Source: Candidatus Rifleibacteriota bacterium
GTDB lineage: Bacteria > Muiribacteriota > Ozemobacteria > Ozemobacterales > Ozemobacteraceae
DNA: 64,000 nt
NCBI GenBank assembly: GCA_015233155.1
Contig: JADFYG010000022.1
Location: forward strand, 20,424 to 84,423
Direction: 5' to 3'
A program made the translations under genes and the position numbers. Under the pieces are notes generated by a model, which was given only the letters and a program-made list of their open reading frames with translations, did no database searches and was not told the DNA's origin. This document shows, piece after piece, positions 18,390-27,129 of the stretch; position 1 is the stretch's first letter, and each line of letters starts with the position of its first letter.

Positions 18390-20674
18390 GCAGCCGGTTT
18401 TACGAGCACAAACAGACTCAATCCATTTAATGCCATGGCACCAGCCGAGAGCATGAGCGCGCCTTCGATTCCCAGAATCGGAAAAAGCCACGGACCGGCA
18501 AGTAATGCGGCGAACAATGCGCCAATATTGTCTGACCAGATAAGATAGCTGGCTGACGCAGGCCCGGACAAAGCCCGCATCGGAAGTTCGCGAAGGGCGG
18601 TGTCCAGCAGAGGGAATTCTCGACCCGCAAGAAAAGCGATCCAAAAAATACCTGCGGTAACCGGCGCAGTTTCATGAAGTCCGGTTACTCCGACAAGAAA
18701 AGTGAATATCAGCAGAGTTAATGCCTGAAGGCTTTTGAGCCGGAAGAGGCTGCCGGATGTCCGCCCGGAAGCACCAGCTGCAAGACCCAGCATGTAAATG
18801 CCAAAAAAGAAAGCGGTCATCTGAAAAAGAGCTCCGGATCGATTTTGATAAAGATATATCAGCGCAAGTTCAGCGGTAAGAGCTGTTCCGCCGGAGACCG
18901 CTGCGCTGATACCATAAATGGCCGTCACGCGGGAGGCTTCCCCAAAGAAATACCGCAATAATACGGTAGTAAACATGAACGCGACGACAAGCAGTATGAG
19001 AGCGGGAAGCGGGGTCATATTCGCAAGCCTCTTGAACAAAGGGCTCAGCCGGGAATCAGAATAGATGTCCCAGAGTTGAATCTGACGAATGAAAGCACGA
19101 GGATGGGAATCGGTGTTAACTGGGGCGTCCGAAGCCCGCTGTAACCAGCCGGAAAGCTCAGAAACACGAAATTGGAGCAGACGATTGGCGAAGGAAAGTG
19201 GACCAAAGGAAGTTGCGGTGATGTGCCTGCTGGAAAAGCGTTCGCCAAGCTGCTGCGGACCAGTGGCAAGAGTGCCTTTATCACGGGCAGCCCAGAACAA
19301 AATGGGATCGCCCGGCAGTGCGAAAACTTCAGGAAAAACTGAATTCAGGGTCCGGTGTGCTGAGAGCAGCACCGATTCGAGCTCATCTCCGAGATAATTT
19401 TCGGTGCCGGTTATTCCAACGGAGAGCACTCCGCCGGGTCTCAGCAGGTTCGCGGCATCAGCAAAGGCTTCGCGCGTAAAGAGACGGTTGGCAACCAGAC
19501 TCGTCGGATCGCTGGAAAGTATCAGAATACCATCGAAACGCTCTGACGAGGTTCGCAGGAAAACACGCGGATCGGTTACAAAAAGCCGCTGACGCGGATA
19601 CAGTGTGGAAAAATATCCCGACTTCGTGAATGCCGACATTACATGTTGAGATAAGACCGGCTCACCTGAAACCTCCTCAAACAATGCAGAATCCAGTTCG
19701 ACGAACGTAACATCAAGGTTGGGATATTTAGCGAATTCCGCTCGGGTATCAGGGGGCGGGGCGCCAATGACAAGCAGAGCTCCGAGTGAAGCTATGGCAG
19801 TTACAAATGTATGTACGCGATCCTCTGCTCTGATACTATCCGGCCAGTTATCAGCGAAGAGGCCATTGATGGACAAGCTCTTCTGTCCTCCGTATTCGCC
19901 GATCTGAAGGCGCTGATATGGAGTTTCACGGGTGGAAATAAGGTTTTGCCCTGGCTGAAAAATTCGCCAGAACTGATTATCGAGATAATTTCCGAGATCG
20001 TTCAGACTGGCTGCACACAAGAGCGGCCAGCTGATGATGAGAAGAGTCGTCAGCAACAAATTGCGCCCTGAAACACGACTCTTTCCGGAAGTAAAAAGAA
20101 TAATGAGTGCCGCAAAAAGCAGGGGGGGAAGTGCCGGCAACAGGCGCGTCGGTGGCACGATTCCACCCAGCGCAATAGAGAAAAGAAGACCCGCAAAGAA
20201 ACTTCCACAGGCCTCGACTGCATATGGAGCGGCGAGCTTTGTGCCGCATCCGTTGCGAATGAGCACCGGAATCAGTGCTCCGAGAGGGAGTGTAACAGGA
20301 ACGGTCATTATCAGCATAATGCCGAGTGAATGAGAAATCGGCATCAATAGTCCCTGTGCTGGCGGAAACGTATTCAGCAGAGGAACCAGCACAAGCAGAC
20401 TGAGTAACGGTACAAATGCCGCCCAGAGAAGCAAAATTGCGGGGGAAGGAGAAAATCGGCCCCCCCATGCGGCTCCCAACGCGATGCCTGCGGTCCAGGC
20501 TCCGAGGAAAAGTCCAAGATGAAGATCTGTGCCGCCGAATGTACCGAGAGAAAGACGTAACGCGCCTATCTGCGCCAGATTCGCGAAAAGACCCGCCAAA
20601 AAAGCGACGGCCACCGTCGCTATACGCGGTGAAAAGCGTTTTACCGGTTTGTCAGTAATAATCCCATTCTCCAT
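18386..20674 (-). CDS. Membrane protein with spermidine-synthase-like domain (MFS/SpeE fusion type)
   Basis: This 762-residue protein starts at ATG 20674 (MENGIITDKPVKRF) with GAGGCGGA upstream. About six N-terminal spans are followed by a soluble spermidine-synthase-like Rossmann region (about 225-520) and six more spans. The soluble part keeps VELD and a terminal domain similar to SpeE. The usual Gly-rich motif (GGGDG) is replaced by LVIGAPPPDTRAEF, and the aspartate that follows the SAM site is not clear. Aminopropyl transfer is therefore doubtful. Such fusions are widespread and uncharacterised. The start region is free of neighbours, and the stop overlaps that of the ABC permease. Confidence 0.78.
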   Translation of the reverse strand: MENGIITDKPVKRFSPRIATVAVAFLAGLFANLAQIGALRLSLGTFGGTDLHLGLFLGAWTAGIALGAAWGGRFSPSPAILLLWAAFVPLLSLLVLVPLLNTFPPAQGLLMPISHSLGIMLIMTVPVTLPLGALIPVLIRNGCGTKLAAPYAVEACGSFFAGLLFSIALGGIVPPTRLLPALPPLLFAALIILFTSGKSRVSGRNLLLTTLLIISWPLLCAASLNDLGNYLDNQFWRIFQPGQNLISTRETPYQRLQIGEYGGQKSLSINGLFADNWPDSIRAEDRVHTFVTAIASLGALLVIGAPPPDTRAEFAKYPNLDVTFVELDSALFEEVSGEPVLSQHVMSAFTKSGYFSTLYPRQRLFVTDPRVFLRTSSERFDGILILSSDPTSLVANRLFTREAFADAANLLRPGGVLSVGITGTENYLGDELESVLLSAHRTLNSVFPEVFALPGDPILFWAARDKGTLATGPQQLGERFSSRHITATSFGPLSFANRLLQFRVSELSGWLQRASDAPVNTDSHPRAFIRQIQLWDIYSDSRLSPLFKRLANMTPLPALILLVVAFMFTTVLLRYFFGEASRVTAIYGISAAVSGGTALTAELALIYLYQNRSGALFQMTAFFFGIYMLGLAAGASGRTSGSLFRLKSLQALTLLIFTFLVGVTGLHETAPVTAGIFWIAFLAGREFPLLDTALRELPMRALSGPASASYLIWSDNIGALFAALLAGPWLFPILGIEGALMLSAGAMALNGLSLFVLVKPAA

Positions 20675-20885
20675 GTTCCGCCTCTGCAACTCTTCACAAT
20701 AAATCAAGCTTACTCACATTTTTGCAGATTACTAATTTAACCACAGATGTTTGATATAAACCATTCATTTGGATATACTCAGATGCTCCTGGTTAGAAGT
20801 CCGGTGGGCTTGAGATTGCACTGCGTTTGCCATGAGAACAGATCTGATCATTCAAATACATGAGTCCAAGGTAAGGAGATCTGGA

Positions 20886-22370
20886 ATGAATCGTGTCATT
20901 TTTTTACTTTTGTGTTTTTGCGCATTCGCCGGAATTGCCACGGCTGAGCAACCCAAGAGTCTTGTGCGCGTCAGCGGACTATCCAAGGCTGATTTTCGAG
21001 CGCTGGTAGCCGGCGATTACGACATTGCTAAAACCGGAAAGGAGTTCGCAGAGCTTGCTGTCTCACTGACTGAACTGGAAAATCTGAAAAAAATTGGTCG
21101 GGTGGAAATTCTGATTCCGGATCTTGATGCATATATAGCCGATATTCAAAAATCCAGAACAGATCTGAGTGCGTATTTCACTTATGAAACATTGACTGCT
21201 GCCTTACAAGAGTGGGCAGTAAAATACTCGAAGATCGCTAGACTGGCTTCCCTTGGAAAAACCAGCGAGGGTCGGGATATCTGGGCAATGAAAGTCAGCA
21301 ATGCCCCAGATGTCGATCAGAAGAAACCGGCTTGCCTCATCATGGGAGCACACCATGCCCGCGAGTGGATTTCCGTGGAAATTCCCATGGAAAGCCTCAA
21401 ACAATACCTGGAAGGTTATGGTCAGGACGAACGTATTACGAAGTTGGTAGATGATCACGAAGTGTGGTTTGTTCCAATGGTGAATCCTGACGGAGTAACA
21501 TATTCACAGACACATACAAAATTCTGGCGCAAGAATTGCCGTCAGATCAATGCTTCCAATTGGGGCGTCGATCCTAATCGCAATTACGGTTACTACTGGG
21601 GAACTTCCGGGACTCTTGACGAGCCTATGAGCGAAATTTATCCTGGTCCCGCGTCATTCAGTGAAGCGGAAACGCAGGCCATTAAGGCACTGGCTGACCG
21701 CGAGCATTTCCAGGCCAGTTTATCTTTCCACAGCTATTCCGAGCTGATTCTATATCCATATTCCTACGATTACGATGTTCCGTGTGAAGACACGCCTGTC
21801 TTCGCCAAATGGAGCAAGGAAATGGCGGCTGTTAACGGCTATACTCCGGAGAATTGCACCGACTTATATGCCGCATCGGGTGTTTCAGATGATTGGTTGT
21901 ACGCCACTCACAAAACCCTGGCATTCACGATTGAATTAGGCAAAACTTTCATTCCTCCGATGACGGATATTCCTGAAATAAAACGTTTAAATGTTCCTGT
22001 AGTCTTGAATTTCATAGAAAAATCCGGAGAATATGCGATTAATTCCCCATCCGGCAGCGAGGAAATCATTGCCAATCTTGACTTGACAAGTGCGCTGAAT
22101 GCTTTGTCCGAGTCAGATAAAATGCTTCCCTTATTTTCCTCCGAAGCGAAATGTCATGTCATGGATCATATGAATATTGCCGGGAAACGCATTGCCGATA
22201 TCATTGCCGCTGAGGCCATAGCCGGCAAATCCGCCTCTTTGGCAAAAGTATGCGCTAACCCATCTTTCCCCTGGTTAAAATCAATGATTCGAAGCCGCAT
22301 CATTTTCGAAACAGTACATGGTAAAAAAATCGACCCCAGTATCCTGCATGAGTTTTCGATTCCACAATAA
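20886..22370 (+). CDS. Secreted zinc carboxypeptidase (peptidase M14)
   Basis: ATG at 20886 follows AAGGAGATCTGGA and begins a signal peptide, MNRVIFLLLCFCAFAGIATA. An N-terminal region of about 95 residues (pro-domain-like) precedes the M14 catalytic domain. Zinc ligands are His and Glu in GAHHAREWISVE and His in LSFHSYSEL; the catalytic Glu is in FTIELG, and RNYGYYW matches the substrate-binding region (Asn-Arg). Members remove C-terminal residues from peptides. A C-terminal extension of about 110 helical residues follows the enzyme domain. It is a single gene with a family C repeat remnant downstream. Confidence 0.92.
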   Translation: MNRVIFLLLCFCAFAGIATAEQPKSLVRVSGLSKADFRALVAGDYDIAKTGKEFAELAVSLTELENLKKIGRVEILIPDLDAYIADIQKSRTDLSAYFTYETLTAALQEWAVKYSKIARLASLGKTSEGRDIWAMKVSNAPDVDQKKPACLIMGAHHAREWISVEIPMESLKQYLEGYGQDERITKLVDDHEVWFVPMVNPDGVTYSQTHTKFWRKNCRQINASNWGVDPNRNYGYYWGTSGTLDEPMSEIYPGPASFSEAETQAIKALADREHFQASLSFHSYSELILYPYSYDYDVPCEDTPVFAKWSKEMAAVNGYTPENCTDLYAASGVSDDWLYATHKTLAFTIELGKTFIPPMTDIPEIKRLNVPVVLNFIEKSGEYAINSPSGSEEIIANLDLTSALNALSESDKMLPLFSSEAKCHVMDHMNIAGKRIADIIAAEAIAGKSASLAKVCANPSFPWLKSMIRSRIIFETVHGKKIDPSILHEFSIPQ

Positions 22371-22386
22371 TTTACAACGGTACATG

Positions 22387-22447
22387 ATTAAGAACGGATG
22401 CTACCCGGTTAGTTGAGATTTCTCCCTTCGGTCGAAATGACGGAATT
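22387..22447. repeat. Partial family C repeat
   Basis: GATTAAGAACGGATGCTACC and then GAGATTTCTCCCTTCGGTCG correspond to the left half of the full elements at 5987-6130 and 56087-56230. The right half is missing, so this is a decayed copy in the gap between the carboxypeptidase and the next gene. Confidence 0.7.
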
Positions 22448-22504
22448 ATAACCACTTCACGGGTTATTTGATGGATCGCCCCTGCAGAATCTTGTGAGGC
22501 AGAA

Positions 22505-24766
22505 ATGCGCCTGACCAAACAGCAGTTTTTCATGGTGCTGGCTTTTATATTTGTGATTGCCGGTCTTGTTGCCTGGATGCTGGGTGCGTTGAGCGAGAAA
22601 AATTCAGATATCGATATCGTATTTCTTATCATATACGGCTTTACGCTCGGAATTTTCCTGCGACTTGAGCTATGGCAGTTCGCAATTTTCTTTGGCTACG
22701 CCGGATCCCTGTTCTTCTGTTTCTTCTACTTTTTCGTCGCTCCATTTCAAGCCCCTGTCGTCCTGACATTGTTTCTGTGGCCGGCAGTCATGTTTCAACG
22801 CGGCAGGCTTGGATGCGGAGCGCTTGGCACAATTATCGTGGGGTCGGCAATCCTGTGTGGAATAGTCTTGAAACGTCCTGCCGTCGCATTCCTGTTGCTG
22901 CCGACATGTCAGCTTGTCGCGATGCGCATGACGTCACGCGTTCAGACTCGTTATTCGAGAACCGATGCCGAACTGGGACCGATATTGAGTCAGACTCAGC
23001 GTGAACGCGAGGGGCTCGTCGGGAAGAATGCAAAAGAGGATTGGTGGGATGTTTTACAGCTTGAGCTCGAGACCATTCCAGCCCGTGTGATTGTCTCCTG
23101 GGAACAGTTTATGGGGATTGTTCCACGAAATGACCCGGACGAAGAACGCGGACCTGATCCAAATCTTATCCGGCTGCAGGACGCAAAATTAATGTCAAGG
23201 GCGCTGACCGACTTGTGCCGTCGCGATCGGAAATTCGCGACGGATAATTTCATCAAACGCACGGAAGAGGTATTCTGGAAAATCCAGAATGCCTGGTATG
23301 GCCAAAAGCTTGAGCCCATCCAGCATTTGGTTGGGGACGCTTTGTATGAACAATTTCGCCAGCAGATCGATGATCAGAAAGACTCGGGAATAAGATACGA
23401 AAAACGGAAAATGAGCATTTTCGAGACTCGCATTGTCCAGGTCAATTCTGATCCCAATTTTGATATTATCCACGTATTTTTGCGCGCATCGAGTGCCGAT
23501 GCACTTACAGATCTGAAAGCGGGTAAAATAATTGCCGAAGAGGAAGAGGTTCGTCAATTCAGCGAGTACTGGTCGTTCCTGCGAAGACCATCGGCGCAGA
23601 CGCTCGAAAAGCCCGGCCTCCTGGAAGGGGCGTGTCCAAATTGCAGCGCCCCGCTCGCGATAAGTCAAGCGACGGTCTGTGGCGCCTGCCGGTCATTTAT
23701 TCGCTCCGGATCGCACGACTGGGTGCTTGCGAAGATCACACAGGCCTGTGAATGGGAATATACGGAAGCCTCCTGGCTCCCCGGATGGGACGATATGATC
23801 CGTTGCGATCCAAAGTTCACAATGCAACAGATCGAGGACCGCGGAGGAGTGATATTCTGGATGCTTCGCCTCGCCGAGCGACAACAGAAGATCGAGCCTT
23901 TGCGCCGCTTTGCCACCACTGACTGGTGCGCGATGAACTCCTTCTTACCCGGCATTTCTACTCGCGGCTGGACATTCATGGAACACGTTGCGTTGGGCTC
24001 TGTAAGTCTAAGAGGATTTTGCCTTGATCCGGATTGGGACCGACTCTATCTGTTGATCGTGTGGAGAGGTGTTCCGCTGACCGTAGATGCGAAGGGAACT
24101 GTAGTCCGCGGGAAGCGAACCTTGCGCGTAGTAAGAGAAGTATTTGTTCTCGCGCGCCGCCATGGCATTGCCACCGATGAACACGTCACGCTCAGCAGTG
24201 CGCACTGCCCGCGTTGCGGTGCTCCGCTGGTATCGGCATATTCAGTCTCCTGCGAATATTGTGATCTGATCTTGAACGAGGGAAACGTGGGCTGGATACT
24301 TGAAAGGATCATCGATGAAGCGGATCCCGAGTTTCAGAAGCTACAGCAAACGGTCCGGCATGCTCCACAAAACGACGATGAATCAAATGAGCGTCGCTCG
24401 GCAATTGACGTACTGACTGTCATGGCCCAGGTGCTCCTCGCTGACGGCAAAATCGATGATCGGGAAATGAAGCTTTTACGCGAGATGGGAAAAAAATATG
24501 CAGTTTCTTCCGGGCGTCTCGATTCGATCATCGCCGAATTGAAAGAAGGCATCGTTCACATACCTTATGTGTCAAACAGGGCCTTCGCATGGAGTCTTCT
24601 CGAAGCGGCAGCATGTATGGCCCTTTCCGACAATGAACTTTCTCCGGAGGAAGAGCAGACCCTCATACGGCTGGCGCAGCATCTCGGCTACTCAAACGTT
24701 GATGTCCAGCGTGCCTTGAGGATTGCCAAGACCCGACTGGATCGTTCAAATACTCGGCCAAAATAG
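22505..24766 (+). CDS. Membrane protein with Tim44-like, zinc-ribbon and TerB-like domains
   Basis: This 753-residue protein starts at ATG 22505 after GTGAGG. It has four or five N-terminal spans (7-145), a Tim44-like domain (about 225-360), a zinc ribbon (Cys377, 380, 392, 395), a second region of similar size (about 400-560), a second zinc ribbon (Cys568, 571, 583, 586) and a C-terminal TerB-like helical domain (about 633-750, LLADGKIDDREMKLLREMG). TerB domains bind metal or scaffold membrane stress complexes, and Tim44-like domains bind membranes and proteins. I infer a membrane-anchored scaffold. It shares the zinc-ribbon theme with the proteins at 6681 and 8005 but is not in their operon. 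Confidence 0.8.
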   Translation: MRLTKQQFFMVLAFIFVIAGLVAWMLGALSEKNSDIDIVFLIIYGFTLGIFLRLELWQFAIFFGYAGSLFFCFFYFFVAPFQAPVVLTLFLWPAVMFQRGRLGCGALGTIIVGSAILCGIVLKRPAVAFLLLPTCQLVAMRMTSRVQTRYSRTDAELGPILSQTQREREGLVGKNAKEDWWDVLQLELETIPARVIVSWEQFMGIVPRNDPDEERGPDPNLIRLQDAKLMSRALTDLCRRDRKFATDNFIKRTEEVFWKIQNAWYGQKLEPIQHLVGDALYEQFRQQIDDQKDSGIRYEKRKMSIFETRIVQVNSDPNFDIIHVFLRASSADALTDLKAGKIIAEEEEVRQFSEYWSFLRRPSAQTLEKPGLLEGACPNCSAPLAISQATVCGACRSFIRSGSHDWVLAKITQACEWEYTEASWLPGWDDMIRCDPKFTMQQIEDRGGVIFWMLRLAERQQKIEPLRRFATTDWCAMNSFLPGISTRGWTFMEHVALGSVSLRGFCLDPDWDRLYLLIVWRGVPLTVDAKGTVVRGKRTLRVVREVFVLARRHGIATDEHVTLSSAHCPRCGAPLVSAYSVSCEYCDLILNEGNVGWILERIIDEADPEFQKLQQTVRHAPQNDDESNERRSAIDVLTVMAQVLLADGKIDDREMKLLREMGKKYAVSSGRLDSIIAELKEGIVHIPYVSNRAFAWSLLEAAACMALSDNELSPEEEQTLIRLAQHLGYSNVDVQRALRIAKTRLDRSNTRPK

Positions 24767-24940
24767 CGAAAAGGCCCTTGTGCGAATTTTAGGGTGAAGT
24801 GGAAAAATACCAGGCGGGAAAGGCTGATGAACAATCCATAAATGTTTGAGTCCGGGAGTAGAAAATGTTGCGAAAATATTTTTTGCCAATTTGCAGAACA
24901 GCAATATACCAGACTCCTGTGCAGGCTATTCCTCCGTCAG

Positions 24941-25300
24941 TCACGAAAACAGTTTGCGAACCCGAAGCTTATAGCAGAACTGCTTTTCCGGAGTCGAAAC
25001 TTTGAATTTATTAATCATTTCAAGATCACGATAAAGTCTGATCTCGTTATCGAGCTCTCTATACCAGGCTTCGGCAACCGACATGTCTATATTCAAAATA
25101 CCCAGTTGGAGACTTCTGATAAGCTCAGGACGGGACATCCCAAATTTTTGCTCGATCTCCAGCAAACGATTGCGGCAGATTTGCAGTTCACACTCCAGGA
25201 GTCTCCGACGAATAACGATTGCCTCTTCTATCAGCTTAGATGCTTGATTTGCAGGGTATAATCGGTGGAATGGGACTGCTATAGCAGGCGAATGTTTCAT
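24941..25300 (-). CDS. Small coiled-coil protein downstream of lexA
   Basis: This 119-residue protein starts at ATG 25300 (MKHSPAIAVPFHRL) with AGGAGG 7 bases upstream. It is almost wholly helical and charged, with FGMSRPELIRSL followed by W and Arg/Glu-rich helices. A similar pattern (MS-x-EE-x3-R-x3-G ... EW) occurs in small antitoxin-like proteins paired with DUF6516 toxins, but no such toxin is adjacent. It lies 19 bases after the lexA stop and has no promoter of its own visible, so it is probably SOS-controlled with lexA. The function is unknown. Confidence 0.65.
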   Translation of the reverse strand: MKHSPAIAVPFHRLYPANQASKLIEEAIVIRRRLLECELQICRNRLLEIEQKFGMSRPELIRSLQLGILNIDMSVAEAWYRELDNEIRLYRDLEMINKFKVSTPEKQFCYKLRVRKLFS

Positions 25301-25319
25301 TGAAAAGCCTCCTGAAATC

Positions 25320-25946
25320 TCAGTTGCGTCGGTACTTCCGTAGAACAGCAATTACAACCCCTTTTACCGTAACATCCCGATCTTCCACGATGATCGGCAA
25401 CATAGCAGGGTTTGACGGCTGAAGCCTCACCCGATGGCCCTCCCGGTACAAACGCTTGAGAGTTACTTCGTCCTGATCTATACAAGCTATGACCATCTCT
25501 CCATTCACAGCACTCTCACGCTTTTCGACAACCACCATGTCACCATCCTTGATTGCCTCATCAATCATCGATTCTCCCTTTACCTGCAAAACGAACGTTT
25601 CGCCTTTGCCAAGCATCCATTCAGGAAGAGAGACACTCGAAGCCACTTCATTTATTTCAATCGGACGCCCCGCAGACACGGTTCCTAATAATGGTATATC
25701 AATCGAGGCACACGAAGTGACGACCGGTTGTGGCTTAACCTGCAGCCAACGCGAACGTCGCGGCATCGTATCAAGATATCCCTTTTCACCAAGTATCTGC
25801 AGATGTTTATGGACCGTCGCCGTTGACGACAAACCCAGAGCAGAACCTATTTCATTGATCGTCGGCGCATATCCGTGATTTTCGGTGAAAGACTGAACGA
25901 AGTCGAGCACCTCTTTCTGCCGGGGAGTCAGTGGTTCTTTGGTCAT
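25320..25946 (-). CDS. lexA: SOS repressor LexA
   Basis: This 208-residue protein starts MTKEPLTPRQKEVLDFV. The winged-helix DNA-binding domain occupies residues 1-65 (recognition region INEIGSALGLSSTATVHKHL). The self-cleavage site is Ala92-Gly93 in VSAGRP. The catalytic dyad is Ser126 (KGESMID) and Lys164 (VTLKRL). All residues needed for RecA-stimulated self-cleavage are present. The upstream region has a consensus-like promoter overlapped by an ordered array of TTCGC half sites, so autoregulation is expected. It is followed by a small coiled-coil gene in the same operon. No imuA/dnaE2 or other SOS genes are visible nearby. Confidence 0.97.
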   Translation of the reverse strand: MTKEPLTPRQKEVLDFVQSFTENHGYAPTINEIGSALGLSSTATVHKHLQILGEKGYLDTMPRRSRWLQVKPQPVVTSCASIDIPLLGTVSAGRPIEINEVASSVSLPEWMLGKGETFVLQVKGESMIDEAIKDGDMVVVEKRESAVNGEMVIACIDQDEVTLKRLYREGHRVRLQPSNPAMLPIIVEDRDVTVKGVVIAVLRKYRRN

Positions 25947-25984
25947 GGTGATCTCCGTTTGAGTGGCGTTTCATCGACAAGGTA

Positions 25985-26013
25985 AATATAGGCGAACAAA
26001 AGGCGAAAGTCAA
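25985..26013 (-). promoter_or_regulatory. lexA promoter
   Basis: On the minus strand TTGACT (26013-26008) and TATATT (25990-25985) are exactly 17 bases apart, about 40 bases upstream of the lexA ATG. Both hexamers are 5 of 6 matches to the sigma70 consensus. The spacer and both hexamers are overlapped by LexA half sites. Confidence 0.85.
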
Positions 26014-26048
26014 GCGAAAACACGAAAATAAAGCGAACACATGGCGAA
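25992..26048 (-). promoter_or_regulatory. LexA operator array (six TTCGC-type half sites)
   Basis: Half sites (GCGAA on the plus strand) begin at 25992, 26003, 26014, 26022 (ACGAA), 26033 and 26044. Spacings are 11, 11, 8, 11 and 11 bp, so two triplets on an 11-bp period are joined by an 8-bp step. An 11-bp period of TTC-type half sites equals the direct-repeat form GTTC-N7-GTTC known for alphaproteobacterial LexA. The downstream triplet overlaps the -35 and the spacer of the lexA promoter, as expected for repression. Confidence 0.8.
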
Positions 26049-26160
26049 AGTGACTGCTAGATACTTCCCGCAATATTTTCGTCCAAACCATGCCAAATCA
26101 GAACATTGTTTAGTCTTCAATCTTGCTCAGAGCATGTAGCAATATACCTCTGTCCATGCT

Positions 26161-27117
26161 CTACGACATCAAAAAATTCCCGTTCACCCTGTCGTTCAAG
26201 CCGAAAATGGACACTTTTTCGCTTTTCCCCTTCAACTCAGCACTCTGGTGCGCAACAAAGTCTTCCCGCATCTTCGCCGGTAAACCGTTGAAAACCGTTT
26301 CTGACACAATAAGGGGTGAATCAAGCGTTTTGCACATGGATTCGAGACGGGAAGCGGTGTTCACCGTGTCGCCGATTACAGTGAATTCACGACGATTGCG
26401 ACTTCCGATGGCGCCAAGTATGACATCCCCACGATGGAGGCCAATGCCAATAGCAAGGCCGGGAAGCCCCTTCGCGGTAAATTCACAATTCATTTCCGCA
26501 AGCGAGACCAGCATCTCACGCGATGCGTTCACTGCAGCTAGACTGGCGTTTTCAAGAGGTGCAACTGCGCCGAATGTCGCCATGATCGCATCCCCGATAT
26601 ACTTGTCGATGACTCCGCCATGACGATTGATACAGGGCCCCATACGCTCAAAGTATGCGTTAAGCATAGCGATGACGGTTTCAGCCTGAGTTTTTTCGCA
26701 CAAGGTGGTGAACAAGCGGATGTCGGCGAACAGAACAACCGCATCAAGACGCTCACCGGGAGCACCTTCCCGAAGCTGCATAATGCGGCTCTTGATCTCG
26801 GGGCTGACATATTGACCGAAAAGGCGATCCAGCGTTTCACGCTGGCGTTCTTCGAAAAGAACGCGTTTGATCAGACCTTTATGCTGACTGGCCAGGACCC
26901 CGACTGCCAACCCCGTAAAAACCATCAGCAACGCCTTGAAAATGTAAAACAAACCTCCGGTGAAATCCTGCATGAACAGAGGATCAGCACATGTCACAGC
27001 GGCAAAATGCGGGCGAGCCAGGAAATAAACGAAAAGATACTGAGCTCCGGCTACAATACCGGCCACTCCGGCCACCCGCTCATTGAACATGAAGCCAGTC
27101 AGAATGACGAGAAACAT
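26161..27117 (-). CDS. Membrane-bound class III adenylate/guanylate cyclase
   Basis: This 318-residue protein has two or three N-terminal spans (about 1-35 and 55-80), a short linker (FEERQRETLDRLFGQYVSPEI), then a class III nucleotide cyclase domain. Metal-binding aspartates are in VVLFADIRLFTTL and KYIGDAIMATFG. The nucleotide-specifying region VIGDTVNTASRLE keeps Asp, Asn and Arg, and Lys in IDKYIG, the pattern for ATP and catalysis. The N-terminal membrane region is short compared with full MASE-type cyclases. The ATG lies 12 bases after the stop of the porin-like gene, without a strong ribosome site, so it is in that operon and may be translated by coupling. Confidence 0.88.
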   Translation of the reverse strand: MFLVILTGFMFNERVAGVAGIVAGAQYLFVYFLARPHFAAVTCADPLFMQDFTGGLFYIFKALLMVFTGLAVGVLASQHKGLIKRVLFEERQRETLDRLFGQYVSPEIKSRIMQLREGAPGERLDAVVLFADIRLFTTLCEKTQAETVIAMLNAYFERMGPCINRHGGVIDKYIGDAIMATFGAVAPLENASLAAVNASREMLVSLAEMNCEFTAKGLPGLAIGIGLHRGDVILGAIGSRNRREFTVIGDTVNTASRLESMCKTLDSPLIVSETVFNGLPAKMREDFVAHQSAELKGKSEKVSIFGLNDRVNGNFLMS

Positions 27118-27129
27118 ATATAAGTAAGA

